From positions 372,001-436,000 of the forward strand of contig NZ_FNQO01000001.1 of assembly GCF_900107725.1 (NCBI RefSeq): a DNA stretch of 64,000 nt, written 5' to 3'. This stretch comes from Microbulbifer marinus. Lineage in GTDB: Bacteria; Pseudomonadota; Gammaproteobacteria; Pseudomonadales; Cellvibrionaceae. Under the pieces are notes generated by a model. It was not told the origin of the DNA and searched no databases. It saw only the letters and a program-made list of their open reading frames with translations. The position numbers were made by a program, and so were the translations under genes. Each line of letters begins with the position of its first letter. Within the stretch, counting starts at the first letter, position 1. Below, one piece after another: positions 46,259-55,455 of the stretch.

Positions 46259-47414
46259 AGTCCGCCTGTTGCTTTGTTATGTGCGAGTTAGGTCGTGAAT
46301 TTTCTCTGTCGTGACAGCGAAGCCGGGCGCAGACTTCCTCGGCAATGGCCAGGCATGATGTCAGTCCGGGGGACTCGATCCCGTAAAGAGCAATGTAGTC
46401 CGGAATCCCGTGGGTGCGTTGATCCACGATGATAAAATCGCCGGAAGCTTCCCCTGGTCCTGTGACCTTCGGTCGGATCCCCGCGTAGTCAGGTACCAGC
46501 TCACCGTCGCGCAGGTCCGGGTAGTAGGTGCGGATTGCCCGGTAAAAAGACTCGCATCGGGTCGGGTCCACGCGGTAGTCGAGGCTGGTAACCCACTCAG
46601 TATCGGGGCCAAAACGGGCGTTCCCAGCCAGGTCGAGAGTGAGGTGAATGCCGAGGCCCCCGTCCGAGGGCAGGGGATAGATCAGGTGGCTGAAAGGCAG
46701 CCGGCGGGAAACCGTGAAGTAGCAGCCCTTGGAAAGGTAAGCGGGGGGGATTCCCGCCGCGCCGGGCCCCTGCAAAATCCTGCTCAGGTACTGTGCGCTG
46801 TGACCGGCGCAATTCACGAGTACACGGCTGCTGACTGCGGTCGGCTCCGCGCCGCCCACTTCTACCCGGAAGCCGCCATCATCAAGCTGTGTGAGCTCCG
46901 TCACCGGGCTGTTGCAGCAGACCAGGCCGCCGTGTGCTTCCAGGTCTCCCTGCAGCGCCAGCATCAGGCCATGACTGTCGATAATGCCGGTGGAGGGTGA
47001 GTAAACGGCTTCGATGGCTGCCAGATCCGGTTCCATTTCAGACAGGCTTTGCCGGTTCAGGATCTGCAGGTCAGTAACGCCGTTTGCCTGTCCTTGTGCA
47101 AGGAGGCGGGCCAGAGCCGGGCGCTGTTCCGGCGCGGTGGCGACAATCAGCTTGCCGGTTTTCCTATAACTTACCCTGTGTGCGTCACAGTACTGGTAGA
47201 GCAGCTTGCGCCCCGTGACACACAGTTTTGCCTTCAGGCTGTTCGCTGGGTAATAGATGCCGGCGTGAATTACCTCGCTGTTGCGGGCGCTGGTCTCGGT
47301 TCCCGGTCGAGCGTGTTGCTCGAGCACCAATACCGAACGCCCGGTTAGGGCAAGCTGCCGTGCCGTGGCGAGACCGATGACGCCGGCCCCCAGAATGATC
47401 GCATCAAAATCCAT
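46236..47414 (-). CDS. FAD-dependent oxidase, L-2-hydroxyglutarate dehydrogenase-like
   Basis: A 392-residue protein of the DAO/LhgO family: FAD motif AIILGAGVIGLATARQLA, then ARNSEVIHAGIYYPANSLKA and the C-terminal PKVTGPGEASGDFIIVDQ segment, both typical of L-2-hydroxyglutarate oxidases. In this operon the substrate is more likely a 2-hydroxy acid or a sugar acid related to the CDP-sugar path than free hydroxyglutarate; that is inference. It lies between rfbF and the SDR gene, overlapping the latter. Confidence 0.82.
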   Translation of the reverse strand: MDFDAIILGAGVIGLATARQLALTGRSVLVLEQHARPGTETSARNSEVIHAGIYYPANSLKAKLCVTGRKLLYQYCDAHRVSYRKTGKLIVATAPEQRPALARLLAQGQANGVTDLQILNRQSLSEMEPDLAAIEAVYSPSTGIIDSHGLMLALQGDLEAHGGLVCCNSPVTELTQLDDGGFRVEVGGAEPTAVSSRVLVNCAGHSAQYLSRILQGPGAAGIPPAYLSKGCYFTVSRRLPFSHLIYPLPSDGGLGIHLTLDLAGNARFGPDTEWVTSLDYRVDPTRCESFYRAIRTYYPDLRDGELVPDYAGIRPKVTGPGEASGDFIIVDQRTHGIPDYIALYGIESPGLTSCLAIAEEVCARLRCHDRENSRPNSHITKQQADYENSDHR

Positions 47415-47503
47415 ATTCAGACGAAAGCTGTCAGTCCCTGCATGGAGGGGGTAGCTCGCGCCGCGCTTGCGCTGCTCCCCGGTGAGTGCGGTGTGCTAAT
47501 TGT

Positions 47504-48277
47504 TCACCACTTGACCCAGGGAGCCTCGCCGGAATTAACCAGGCTTTCCAGGTAATGCTTGTCTCGCAGTGTATCCATAGGATGCCAGAAACCACGGTGT
47601 TTATAGGCGTTGAGCTGCCTTTCGCGAGCAAGTGTCTGCAGCGGTTCGGCCTCCCAGGTAGTGTGGTCGTCCTCAATCAGGTCAAACACTGTCGGTTCGA
47701 GGACAAAGTAGCCGCCATTGATCCAGGCCCCGTCGCCGTTCGGCTTCTCGTGGAAAGAATTGATCCTGGTCTCGCACTCGCCCAGGGCTATGGCACCAAA
47801 CCGGCCCGGCGGCTGAACCGCGGTGAGGGTTGCCATGAGTCCCTCTTGCCGATGGAATGACACCAGCTCGGAAATGTTCACATCGCTGACGCCATCGCCA
47901 TAGGTGAAGCAGAATGTCTCGTCACCGATAAAATCACGTACCCTTTTCAGCCGACCGCCAGTGAGGGTGCTCTCCCCGGTATCGGCCAGAGTGACCCGCC
48001 AGGTTTCCGATGGTCGGTTGTGTACTTCCAGCGTGTTATTCACCATATCCACGGTAATGCTGGCAGTCTTCACGAGATAGTTGGCAAAAAACTCCTTGAT
48101 GATGTGACCCTTGTAGCCACAGCAGATAATGAAATCATCGATTCCATGTTGGGAATAAATTTTCATGATATGCCAGAGGATTGGCATACCGCCGATTTCG
48201 ACCATCGGCTTGGGTTTTACGGTGGTTTCCTCGCTGAGCCTGGTTCCCAGGCCGCCGGCAAGAATGACAGCTTTCAT
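47504..48277 (-). CDS. rfbF: Glucose-1-phosphate cytidylyltransferase
   Basis: A 257-residue enzyme that makes CDP-glucose from CTP and glucose 1-phosphate. The nucleotide-binding start KAVILAGGLGTRLSEET, the PKPMVEIGGMPILWHIM segment, the metal/base site FCFTYGDGVSDVNI and the C-terminal KHRGFWHPMDTLRDKHYLE are all classic RfbF. AAGGAG precedes the ATG. It is the first gene of the minus-strand sugar operon; 89 bases separate it from the oxidase gene. RfbG, its normal partner, is not in the window. Confidence 0.95.
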   Translation of the reverse strand: MKAVILAGGLGTRLSEETTVKPKPMVEIGGMPILWHIMKIYSQHGIDDFIICCGYKGHIIKEFFANYLVKTASITVDMVNNTLEVHNRPSETWRVTLADTGESTLTGGRLKRVRDFIGDETFCFTYGDGVSDVNISELVSFHRQEGLMATLTAVQPPGRFGAIALGECETRINSFHEKPNGDGAWINGGYFVLEPTVFDLIEDDHTTWEAEPLQTLARERQLNAYKHRGFWHPMDTLRDKHYLESLVNSGEAPWVKW

Positions 48278-49034
48278 GGCTACTCCTTAGCTCTATGTGC
48301 GATCACGTACTCACTGTGTCATTGAAATGCACAGAGTGAGCAAGAGAATCTCCGATATCTCATCGCACTTAAATAGCCGTCTCTTCGACGGCCCGGTAAC
48401 TCCCCGCCCCGGGATGTTCATGTCCTGTGTCGATCGTAATAGGGATAAATTTATTATTTACACAAGAGCTGGAGAACCGCCTCGTGGTTTTTAACTTCCG
48501 CAGAGTTTTAGATCAAAAATAAAGCAGGCGGGGGTGAATGCATGACATTTTAGTAATGACCGAACTGTACGTGACGCGCCTTTCGGCAGGTGGTGATTCA
48601 CGGCGCGGATTTCCATCGTCAGCGGTTGTCAATGGTTGGCGTGAACGATCGATCTTGTCGATGCCGGATTGTCATCAGTCTCCGCACTTCGGTTGTCGAT
48701 TCCGCGGTCGCAGGAAACCATCCAGTCGCCAACAATATTCCCACCTGCGATTTTCGTGTTCGAAAAAATAAACCGGAACAGATCGGGGCAGCGAGCGAAG
48801 GTTAGAATCGGGCACAGATATCGATGTTTCCTCGCAGTGCATTGGCGCGCTTCCTCTCAGGCGGAAGCGACCGCGACCTCTCGCATTTATCTATGCTCAC
48901 AGTATTCAAACCCGCTTGTCGTTACAGCAGTAGGCTCTTTCCGGTCGCGCTGGATAATCGCTGTATGGCATGGCGCCGACCACAGTGGCCAGGCGCTTTG
49001 TATTGTGTTCGTCAAATGTCAAAGGGGTAGGCGT
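48278..49034. other. 757-base gene-free stretch between rfbF and prpD
   Basis: No supportable gene. It should hold the divergent promoters of the sugar operon (minus) and prpD (plus). In the rfbF leader, CTCACTGTG (48310-48318) and CACAGAGTGAG (48330-48340) can form a hairpin with a two-base bulge. A short AT-rich patch lies at 48439-48468. Several TTGTC half-sites (48626, 48655, 48668, 48693) recall the GntR operator, but none is a full palindrome. AGGGG precedes prpD. This is the right-hand junction of the accessory DNA with prpD. Confidence 0.5.
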
Positions 49035-50531
49035 ATGAGCGCCAATGTCGACCTGAACATCCGCCCGGACTACGACCGAGTCATCCAGGATATTGCTGAC
49101 TACGTCCTGAACTACCAGATCGACTCCGACGAGGCATGGGAGACCGCGCGCTACTGCCTGATGGACACACTTGGCTGTGGCCTGCTGGCGCTGCGCTTTC
49201 CCGAATGCACCAAGCTCCTCGGGCCGGTCGTCGAGGGAACTGTAGTACCGAACGGCGCGCGGGTGCCGGGAACCCAGTTGCGCCTGGATCCGGTCAAGGC
49301 TGCCTGGGATATCGGTTGTATCGTGCGCTGGCTGGATTACAACGATACCTGGCTGGCGGCGGAGTGGGGGCATCCGTCTGACAACCTGGGCGCCATCCTC
49401 GCAGTGACCGACTACCTGTCACAGAAGTATCTGTACGTCGGAAAAGAGCCGTTCACTATGAGGGACGTGCTGGATGCCATGATACGGGCGCACGAAATCC
49501 AGGGTGTGCTGGCGCTGGAGAACAGTTTCAACCGGGTGGGACTGGATCATGTGCTGCTGGTGCGGGTGGCCTCCACTGCGGTGGCCACCATGCTGAAAGG
49601 CGGCAGCCGCGAGCAGGTCATGGCCGCGCTGTCGCAGGCCTGGGTGGATGGTAGCGCGCTGCGCACTTACCGCCACGCGCCCAACGCCGGCTCGCGCAAA
49701 TCCTGGGCCGCCGGCGATGCGACCTCACGGGGCGTGCGGCTGGCGGATATCGCGATGCGCGGTGAGATGGGGATACCCGGCGTGCTGACCGCGCCGCAGT
49801 GGGGGTTTTACGATGTATCCTTCAGCAAGACCAACGCCGATCAGAAAGTGAAAGCCGAGGAAGACCGGCAGTTTAAATTCCCGGGCGGTAGCTCAGCCGA
49901 CTACGGCAGTTACGTGATGGAAAATGTGCTGTTCAAGATTTCATTTCCGGCGGAGTTTCACTGCCAGACCGCGTGCGAGGCCGCCGTCACCCTGCATCCA
50001 CAGGTAAAGGACCGTGTCGACGATATCGACAAGGTCGAGATCACCACGCACGAATCCGCGATCCGGATCATTTCCAAACAGGGGCCGCTGGCGAATGCCG
50101 CCGATCGCGACCACTGCCTGCAGTACATGACGGCAGTGCCGCTACTGTTTGGCGACCTGGTGGCGGAGCACTACGAGGATGGTTTTCACGCGGCGCACCC
50201 GGAAATCGACAGGCTGCGCGAGAAGATGGAAGTGGTCGAGGACAAGCGTTATTCAGGTGAGTACCTGGATCCGGACAAGCGCTCGATTGCCAATGCCGTG
50301 CAGGTTTTTTTTAAAGATGGCAGTGCTACGAATAAAGTTGAGGTCGAATACCCGATTGGCCATCGCCGGCGTCGGAAAGAGGGCATCCCGTTACTGGAGG
50401 AAAAGTTTAAGCGCAATCTCGCCACGCGTTTTCCCGAATCGCGCTGTGAAGAAATCTTCTCGCTGTGCAGCGATCGGGAGCGGCTTGAGCAGGCGCCGGT
50501 GAATGAGTTTATGAATCTGTTTGTTATCTGA
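49035..50531 (+). CDS. prpD: 2-methylcitrate dehydratase PrpD
   Basis: A 498-residue MmgE/PrpD-family enzyme of the methylcitrate cycle. The start [20 protein letters not shown] is typical, followed by [19 protein letters not shown], the [20 protein letters not shown] active-site region and [16 protein letters not shown]. The ATG at 49035 follows AGGGG; a frame extension upstream to 48669 has no homology. In Pseudomonas prpD directly follows prpF; here about 20 kb of accessory DNA intervenes and prpD must have its own promoter. Having both PrpD and AcnD/PrpF gives two routes for methylcitrate dehydration. Confidence 0.96.
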   Translation: MSANVDLNIRPDYDRVIQDIADYVLNYQIDSDEAWETARYCLMDTLGCGLLALRFPECTKLLGPVVEGTVVPNGARVPGTQLRLDPVKAAWDIGCIVRWLDYNDTWLAAEWGHPSDNLGAILAVTDYLSQKYLYVGKEPFTMRDVLDAMIRAHEIQGVLALENSFNRVGLDHVLLVRVASTAVATMLKGGSREQVMAALSQAWVDGSALRTYRHAPNAGSRKSWAAGDATSRGVRLADIAMRGEMGIPGVLTAPQWGFYDVSFSKTNADQKVKAEEDRQFKFPGGSSADYGSYVMENVLFKISFPAEFHCQTACEAAVTLHPQVKDRVDDIDKVEITTHESAIRIISKQGPLANAADRDHCLQYMTAVPLLFGDLVAEHYEDGFHAAHPEIDRLREKMEVVEDKRYSGEYLDPDKRSIANAVQVFFKDGSATNKVEVEYPIGHRRRRKEGIPLLEEKFKRNLATRFPESRCEEIFSLCSDRERLEQAPVNEFMNLFVI

Positions 50532-50572
50532 TTGCGATCGCGGCCAACGGCGGCTCCTACAATGGTGATCTC

Positions 50573-50640
50573 GTCATGCCGGCGCAGGCCGGCATCCAGT
50601 TTCGTGGCTTCTGGTTTCCGGCCTGCGCCGGAACGACGAC
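50573..50640 (+). repeat. Inverted pair of REP-like elements after prpD
   Basis: GTCATGCCGGCGCAGGCCGG starts one unit (50573-50599) and CTGGTTTCCGGCCTGCGCCG its inverted partner (50611-50640). Compared with the copy at 24623, the stem pair C-G is replaced by G-C on both sides (CATCCC/GGGATCC versus CATGCC/GGCATCC), a compensatory change. Confidence 0.88.
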
Positions 50641-50685
50641 ATTGCAACCTAGCAGTGGCCGGCGGCCGCGATTGATCTGTCTACA

Positions 50686-50718
50686 ACAAAAAAGCCCCGG
50701 CTGTTACGCCGGGGCTTT
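50686..50718 (-). terminator. Terminator of the porin gene
   Basis: On the minus strand AAAGCCCCGGC (50718-50708) pairs with GCCGGGGCTTT (50701-50691), an 11-bp stem with a six-base loop, followed by a T-run (50694-50688 read as T on that strand). It lies about 24 bases past the porin stop. The A/T flanks make it able to stop prpD transcripts as well. Confidence 0.88.
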
Positions 50719-50741
50719 CCTTCAAGCGGGATCGCGTTCGA

Positions 50742-51689
50742 TCAGAACTTGTACTCGGTGCCGATACCGAAGTAGCTGCGGTCATAGTCATCCGCGGCAG
50801 TTTCGTCGGTGTAGAAACCGAATACCTTGGCGGCGCTGGACAGTTTGTAGTCCAGGCCCAGGCTGTAGGTCTCACCGTCGGTCTTGACGATATCGGACTC
50901 GCCGTACTGGCCCTTCAGGGTCCACTGGTTGATCTTGTAGGCAACGGAAGTCAGCCAGCCATCCTGGGTGCTGCCGTCGGCTTTTTCCTGCTCTTCATAC
51001 AGGCCGCCGACCTGTACCGGGCCGATGTTGTACTGGGCTACCACGCGGTTCACGTTCCAGTCATTGGCCTCTACGTCCTGATCGTAGGCGTAAGCCAGGT
51101 AGAAACCGTTATTGTCGTACGCCAGTGATACAGAGGTACCGTTGTCGCGGGTGTCGATCAGGTTGCCGTCAACGTCGAGGATCTCTTCGTCCTTGTGGCT
51201 GATGTACGCCGCGGATACCTGGAAGCCACCGAAAGACGGAGTCGTGTACTGCAGGTTGTTGGATTCGCGGTTGTCGCTCTTGGTGATGATGCTCTTGATA
51301 TCGCCTTCCAGATCGTTAAACAGGTCGACTTTCTTCTGGGCGACTTTCAGCGGGGTATCGAACTTACCGCCAATCACCTGACCAAAACCGCCTTCCAGGC
51401 CGGCGTAGATATTGCGCTGCTCAAAGGTATCTTCGGCTTCGCCGTCGATATCCACCTGATATTCCATCTTGTAGATACCCTTGAGGCCGTTGTCGAACGG
51501 CAGCTCACCCTTAACGCCGAGGCGGGAAGCGTTGCTCTTGATATCGGTGTTCGCACCATCGCCTTCGTCGGCGGACTGGAAAGCGACGTTGGCCTTGCCG
51601 TAGAAGTCGATTACCTGTGACTCGTCTTGGGCGTTAGCCAGTGCCGGAATCATCGCAGTGATGGCCAGGGAGATAGCGGTCTTGTTCAT
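50742..51689 (-). CDS. Gram-negative general porin
   Basis: A 315-residue outer-membrane porin: signal peptide MNKTAISLAITAMIPALANA, mature start QDESQVIDFYGKANVAFQSA, many alternating amphipathic strands, the loop motif RNIYAGLEGGFGQVIGGKFD, and the C-terminal phenylalanine in GIGTEYKF needed for BAM assembly. It fits the porin_4 (OmpC-like) family with 16 strands, forming a pore for small solutes. Strong codon bias and a clean terminator suggest high expression. It lies between prpD and comEC, at the right edge of the non-backbone DNA. Confidence 0.92.
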   Translation of the reverse strand: MNKTAISLAITAMIPALANAQDESQVIDFYGKANVAFQSADEGDGANTDIKSNASRLGVKGELPFDNGLKGIYKMEYQVDIDGEAEDTFEQRNIYAGLEGGFGQVIGGKFDTPLKVAQKKVDLFNDLEGDIKSIITKSDNRESNNLQYTTPSFGGFQVSAAYISHKDEEILDVDGNLIDTRDNGTSVSLAYDNNGFYLAYAYDQDVEANDWNVNRVVAQYNIGPVQVGGLYEEQEKADGSTQDGWLTSVAYKINQWTLKGQYGESDIVKTDGETYSLGLDYKLSSAAKVFGFYTDETAADDYDRSYFGIGTEYKF

Positions 51690-51958
51690 GGTCGTCTCGC
51701 ACAGTTTATGGTTTTTGGGCTGAGAGGCGGCTTTTGTTGTTGCGAATACTGGCCGTCTCTCGAGTTGGTGCGGATTCTGCGATCCGAATATGACAAACGT
51801 GTTAAAGATGGCGTTTTTCTTAAATTTTTATGACCGCCTGGTGCCATTTCATTCTGGAGAGACAGTTTTAGGTTCGCGGCTGGCGGTCCTTCCGCTTTGC
51901 AGCCTGCTGATAAATCTGGCAAAACGTTGCCCTGAACACAGGAAGTGGGGCGGGGGCT

Positions 51959-54421
51959 ATGGGATCCACGGCTGGAACTCGGACAGGACGCATATCTCTG
52001 ACGGCGTTGATGTGGGCATATTCTCTGGCCATTGTCGCCACCGGCAGTCTGCCAAGTCTGCCGACACTTACGTCGCTGGCCCTGCTCGCAGCGGCGCTGC
52101 TCGGCGGCATCCTGATACTGCCAGGGCGAGTGCAGCTGCTGCCGCTACTGTTCGCGTCGCTGGCCGGGGCCGGCTGGAGCCTCTGGCACAACCAGCAGGC
52201 GCTGTCCGAACGCCTGTCGCTAAACGACCACGGCGCCGACTTTGTACTCGAAGTGCAGGTGGACTCGCTGCCCGACCTCCGCCGCCATCAGTCCGGCTTC
52301 GGCCACTCTCTCAACACTGCCAGCGTGCACTTCAGCGCGCGGGTCATCAGAACCGTCGCGGCGGTTGACGCCGAGCAGATCCCGGCCGGGCAGCTTTTGG
52401 ATCTGACCTGGTACCGGGTCGACGACGAGGTACGCAGGCGGTTACGAGGCGGCAGCCGCTGGATGCTGCCGGTGCGGCTGAAACACCCGCGGGGCAGCGT
52501 GAACCCCCATGGTTTTGACTATGAGGGCTGGCTATTGCAGCGGGGCGTTTATGCCACCGGCTACGTACGGCCGCAGGATCGGCAGCCGCAATGGCTGGGC
52601 GATAAACCGGGCCTGGTTAAATTACGCCACTGGCTGCGCGATCGGCTGCTGGAGCTGGCACCGCGCCGGGGAGCGCTGTTGTCCGCGCTGTTGCTCGGGG
52701 ATCGGGGCGGCTTGACCGATGAAGAGCGTCGCCTGCTGCGGCAGACGGGTACGGCGCACCTGCTGGCCATCTCCGGCCTGCATGTGGGGCTGGTTGCGGG
52801 GCTGTTTCTGTTGTTGGGAGGCTTCTGTGGGCGGGTGATCGGCCTTTACCGCGGTGTTACTCCCAGGTTGCTGGGGGTTGTCATCGCCCTGGTCGCGACC
52901 CTGGCTTACACGCTGCTGGCCGGCGCGCCGCTGTCCGCCCGGCGGGCGCTGGTGATGACCTGGGTGGTGTTGTTCGCTTGGCAGTGGCGGCACCGCGTTC
53001 AACCGGGTTTCGCTTTCAGCCTGTCGCTGGCGCTGGTGCTGTCGTTGCAGCCACTGGCTTTTTTCGCGGCGGGCTTCTGGTTGTCATTCGGCGCCGTTGG
53101 GGCGCTGTTACTGGGCTTCAGCGGTCGCCAGCGCCTTGGACTGCCGAGTGACGAGGGACGCGCAGATCTCACGCAACGCCTGCGCAACAGCGGGGCGGGA
53201 TTGCTCCGCAGTCAGTGGCTCGTGGCCCTGGCACTGTTGCTGCCTTCGCTGCTGTATTTCTCCGGTTTCAGCCCGGCGGGTATGCTCCTGAACCTGGTGG
53301 CGATTCCGTGGCTGGGGATCCTGGTGTTGCCGCCGCTGCTACTCGGCGCATTGCTGGTTGCCACTACAGTTGGGAGCTGGTGTATCGGGTTTGCCGCCTG
53401 GCAGCTGGATCTGTTGATCCGCTTCCTGGAGCTAGGTCGGGAAATACTGCCCGCCTGGCAGGTGCTGGGGGCGCCATTCGGCTGGGTGGGCCTGGCGCTG
53501 GCCGGCGCGGGCGTTCTGCTGCTTTTGCTGCCGGCGGGTTTACCCGGGCGGCGATTGGGCTGGCTGTTCCTGTTGCCGCCATTGCTGCCAATGTTGCCTG
53601 CGGCAACCGAAACAGAGCCACACCTGCGTGTCACGGTGCTTGACGTCGGCCAGGGGCTGGCCGTGGTATTGCGGACACCGCAACAGAGGCTGGTCTACGA
53701 CACCGGTCCCATGTCCGGAAGCGGTTGGAGCGCCGGCAGCCAGATAGTCGCGCCGTATCTGCTTGGCGAAGGAATGCCGGGGCTGGATACGTTGGTGGTC
53801 AGCCATGGCGACAGGGACCATGCCGGCGGTTTTAACGGCCTGGCGGAAATGGTACCGCCGGCGCGAGTCTACGCGCCGGGGCGGCTGGCCGACAGACTCC
53901 GCAGTGGTCCGCAACAAAGCGTTTCCAGTTGCCGGGCCGGCGCACAGGAAGATCTCGGTGACCTCCAGCTGCAGTGGCTTTGGCCGCAGGACCAGGATTT
54001 ATCCGGGGAGGAAAACGACCACAGTTGCGTGGCGCTGGTGCAGTGGCGTGGCGTCAGAGTGCTGTTGGCCGGGGATATTTCCCGCAGTGTGGAGCGGCAG
54101 CTCCGGCAGCGCTATCCAAACTTCGCACCGGTGGATCTGCTGATCGCGCCGCATCACGGCTCCCGCACTTCATCTTCGGCTGACTTTATCCGCTGGGCGC
54201 AGCCGGCCAGCGTGGTCTTCAGTGCCGGTTTTCGCCATCACTTCGGCCATCCGCACCCGCAGGTGGTCCAACGCTACCAGAGCGCTGACGCGAAGCTCTG
54301 GAACACCGCGACCAGCGGCGCTATTACGCTGGTCTGGCAGGGCAGGGGCAGTCTCTCTGTTGAGGAGGCGCGCGCCTCGGGGCCATTTTGGTATCGCGAC
54401 ACAGGGCTGGTTAAATTTTGA
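51959..54421 (+). CDS. comEC: DNA uptake channel protein ComEC/Rec2
   Basis: An 820-residue membrane protein that takes single-stranded DNA through the inner membrane. N-terminal helices and an OB-like DUF4131 region come first, then the competence domain (LLLGDRGGLTDEERRLLRQT, TGTAHLLAISGLHVGLVAGL) with about ten helices, and a C-terminal metallo-beta-lactamase domain with SHGDRDHAGGFNG and LIAPHHGSRTSSS. All conserved metal residues look present. It marks the return to backbone order (comEC, exbB, exbD, msbA, lpxK). Confidence 0.95.
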   Translation: MGSTAGTRTGRISLTALMWAYSLAIVATGSLPSLPTLTSLALLAAALLGGILILPGRVQLLPLLFASLAGAGWSLWHNQQALSERLSLNDHGADFVLEVQVDSLPDLRRHQSGFGHSLNTASVHFSARVIRTVAAVDAEQIPAGQLLDLTWYRVDDEVRRRLRGGSRWMLPVRLKHPRGSVNPHGFDYEGWLLQRGVYATGYVRPQDRQPQWLGDKPGLVKLRHWLRDRLLELAPRRGALLSALLLGDRGGLTDEERRLLRQTGTAHLLAISGLHVGLVAGLFLLLGGFCGRVIGLYRGVTPRLLGVVIALVATLAYTLLAGAPLSARRALVMTWVVLFAWQWRHRVQPGFAFSLSLALVLSLQPLAFFAAGFWLSFGAVGALLLGFSGRQRLGLPSDEGRADLTQRLRNSGAGLLRSQWLVALALLLPSLLYFSGFSPAGMLLNLVAIPWLGILVLPPLLLGALLVATTVGSWCIGFAAWQLDLLIRFLELGREILPAWQVLGAPFGWVGLALAGAGVLLLLLPAGLPGRRLGWLFLLPPLLPMLPAATETEPHLRVTVLDVGQGLAVVLRTPQQRLVYDTGPMSGSGWSAGSQIVAPYLLGEGMPGLDTLVVSHGDRDHAGGFNGLAEMVPPARVYAPGRLADRLRSGPQQSVSSCRAGAQEDLGDLQLQWLWPQDQDLSGEENDHSCVALVQWRGVRVLLAGDISRSVERQLRQRYPNFAPVDLLIAPHHGSRTSSSADFIRWAQPASVVFSAGFRHHFGHPHPQVVQRYQSADAKLWNTATSGAITLVWQGRGSLSVEEARASGPFWYRDTGLVKF

Positions 54422-54599
54422 TCGCTATTGGTCGGTTTGAATTTGCAGTACGCCAAATCGGTACTGAGTAACCGTTCAAACTTCGCAAATATTGTCAGTT
54501 ACCGGAACCATCGATTGCGAAGCCTGTCGCAATGTGGGGAGAGACCTGTGCTAAGGTCTCGGAGAAATCGAAATACAAGAAGTACTAGGTATTTTCTGC

Positions 54600-55424
54600 A
54601 TGAATAAAAAAGTGCTTTGCAGCGTGATGCTGACAGTAGCGGGGGTGGTCGCCAGTCCGATGTCGAGCGCATCGGAGTGGAAATACACTCTGGGGACGGA
54701 TATCAGCAGTGGCGATTACGGTGACAGTGCCGATACCGATATCGTCAGCAGCCCTTTCACCGTGAGCTATTCTCCCTCAGCCAGCTGGACTTTCAAGGCT
54801 TCGCTGCCGTGGACCCAGATCGAGGGGCCCGGTGGCGTTGTCCCCGGCGGTGATGGCGGCGTTATTGTTGGGCGGGGAAACGGTGGCGGTAACGGCCTTG
54901 GCGGCAACGGCGGCACCGAAACGGCGACGTTTCAGGAATCCGGCATAGGTGATCTGTGGCTGTCGGGCACCTACAGCCTGCAGCCGGTGGCCGATCGCTG
55001 GTTTTTTGACCTGACCGGCAAGTACAAGATTCCGACGGCAGACGAAGACAAGGGCCTGGGTACCGGCGAACCGGATTACACCCTGCAGGCCGAAGTGTTC
55101 ACTGTGGCCGGCGATTTCACACCCTTCGCCACCGTGGCACGCAAGTTCAAGGGCGACCTGCCGGAAACGGAAATCAAGGATGTCTGGTACACCTCTGTTG
55201 GCAGCGGCTATCGTCTCAACGAGCAGAGCAGCGTCGGCGCTTCGCTGGATTATCAGCAGGCGACGACCGACACCAGTGATCCTTCCACCGAGCTCTTCGG
55301 CTATTTCAACCACAAGCTGAATGCCCAGTGGAGTGGCATGGTATACGCCTACCTGGGGCTCGCCGATGGCAGCCCGGACCAGGGTTTTGGTTTTCAGGTC
55401 AGCTATCGGCCTGGCAATAATTAA
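54600..55424 (+). CDS. Outer-membrane beta-barrel protein with Gly-rich loop
   Basis: A 274-residue protein: signal peptide (NKKVLCSVMLTVAGVVA, cleavage after SSASE region) and about 12 amphipathic strands. The pattern, FQESGIGDLWLSGTYSL and LTGKYKIPTADEDKGLGTGE, matches the transporter family once called phenol MetA deg (PF13557). An unusual loop at residues 78-101 is rich in glycine (GGNGLGGNGG). The following gene starts 31 bases later and encodes an exported protein, so the pair may act together. Substrate unknown. It interrupts the usual comEC-exbB adjacency. Confidence 0.75.
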   Translation: MNKKVLCSVMLTVAGVVASPMSSASEWKYTLGTDISSGDYGDSADTDIVSSPFTVSYSPSASWTFKASLPWTQIEGPGGVVPGGDGGVIVGRGNGGGNGLGGNGGTETATFQESGIGDLWLSGTYSLQPVADRWFFDLTGKYKIPTADEDKGLGTGEPDYTLQAEVFTVAGDFTPFATVARKFKGDLPETEIKDVWYTSVGSGYRLNEQSSVGASLDYQQATTDTSDPSTELFGYFNHKLNAQWSGMVYAYLGLADGSPDQGFGFQVSYRPGNN

Positions 55425-55455
55425 GTCGCGGTAAACTTCACAGGAGACAATAGCG

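Noticed and set aside
48326..48771. Several short frames between rfbF and prpD
   Set aside because: They overlap each other in different frames, lack ribosome sites and show no recognisable protein features.
48669..49034. An in-frame N-terminal extension of prpD by 122 codons
   Set aside because: The extension is Arg/Ser-rich and unlike any PrpD; the ATG at 49035 has a proper ribosome site and the family N-terminus.
28771..49034. Possibility that the accessory DNA is a prophage or an integrative conjugative element
   Set aside because: No integrase, tRNA target, long flanking direct repeat, phage structural gene, relaxase or mating-pair gene is present. Mosaic accumulation fits better.
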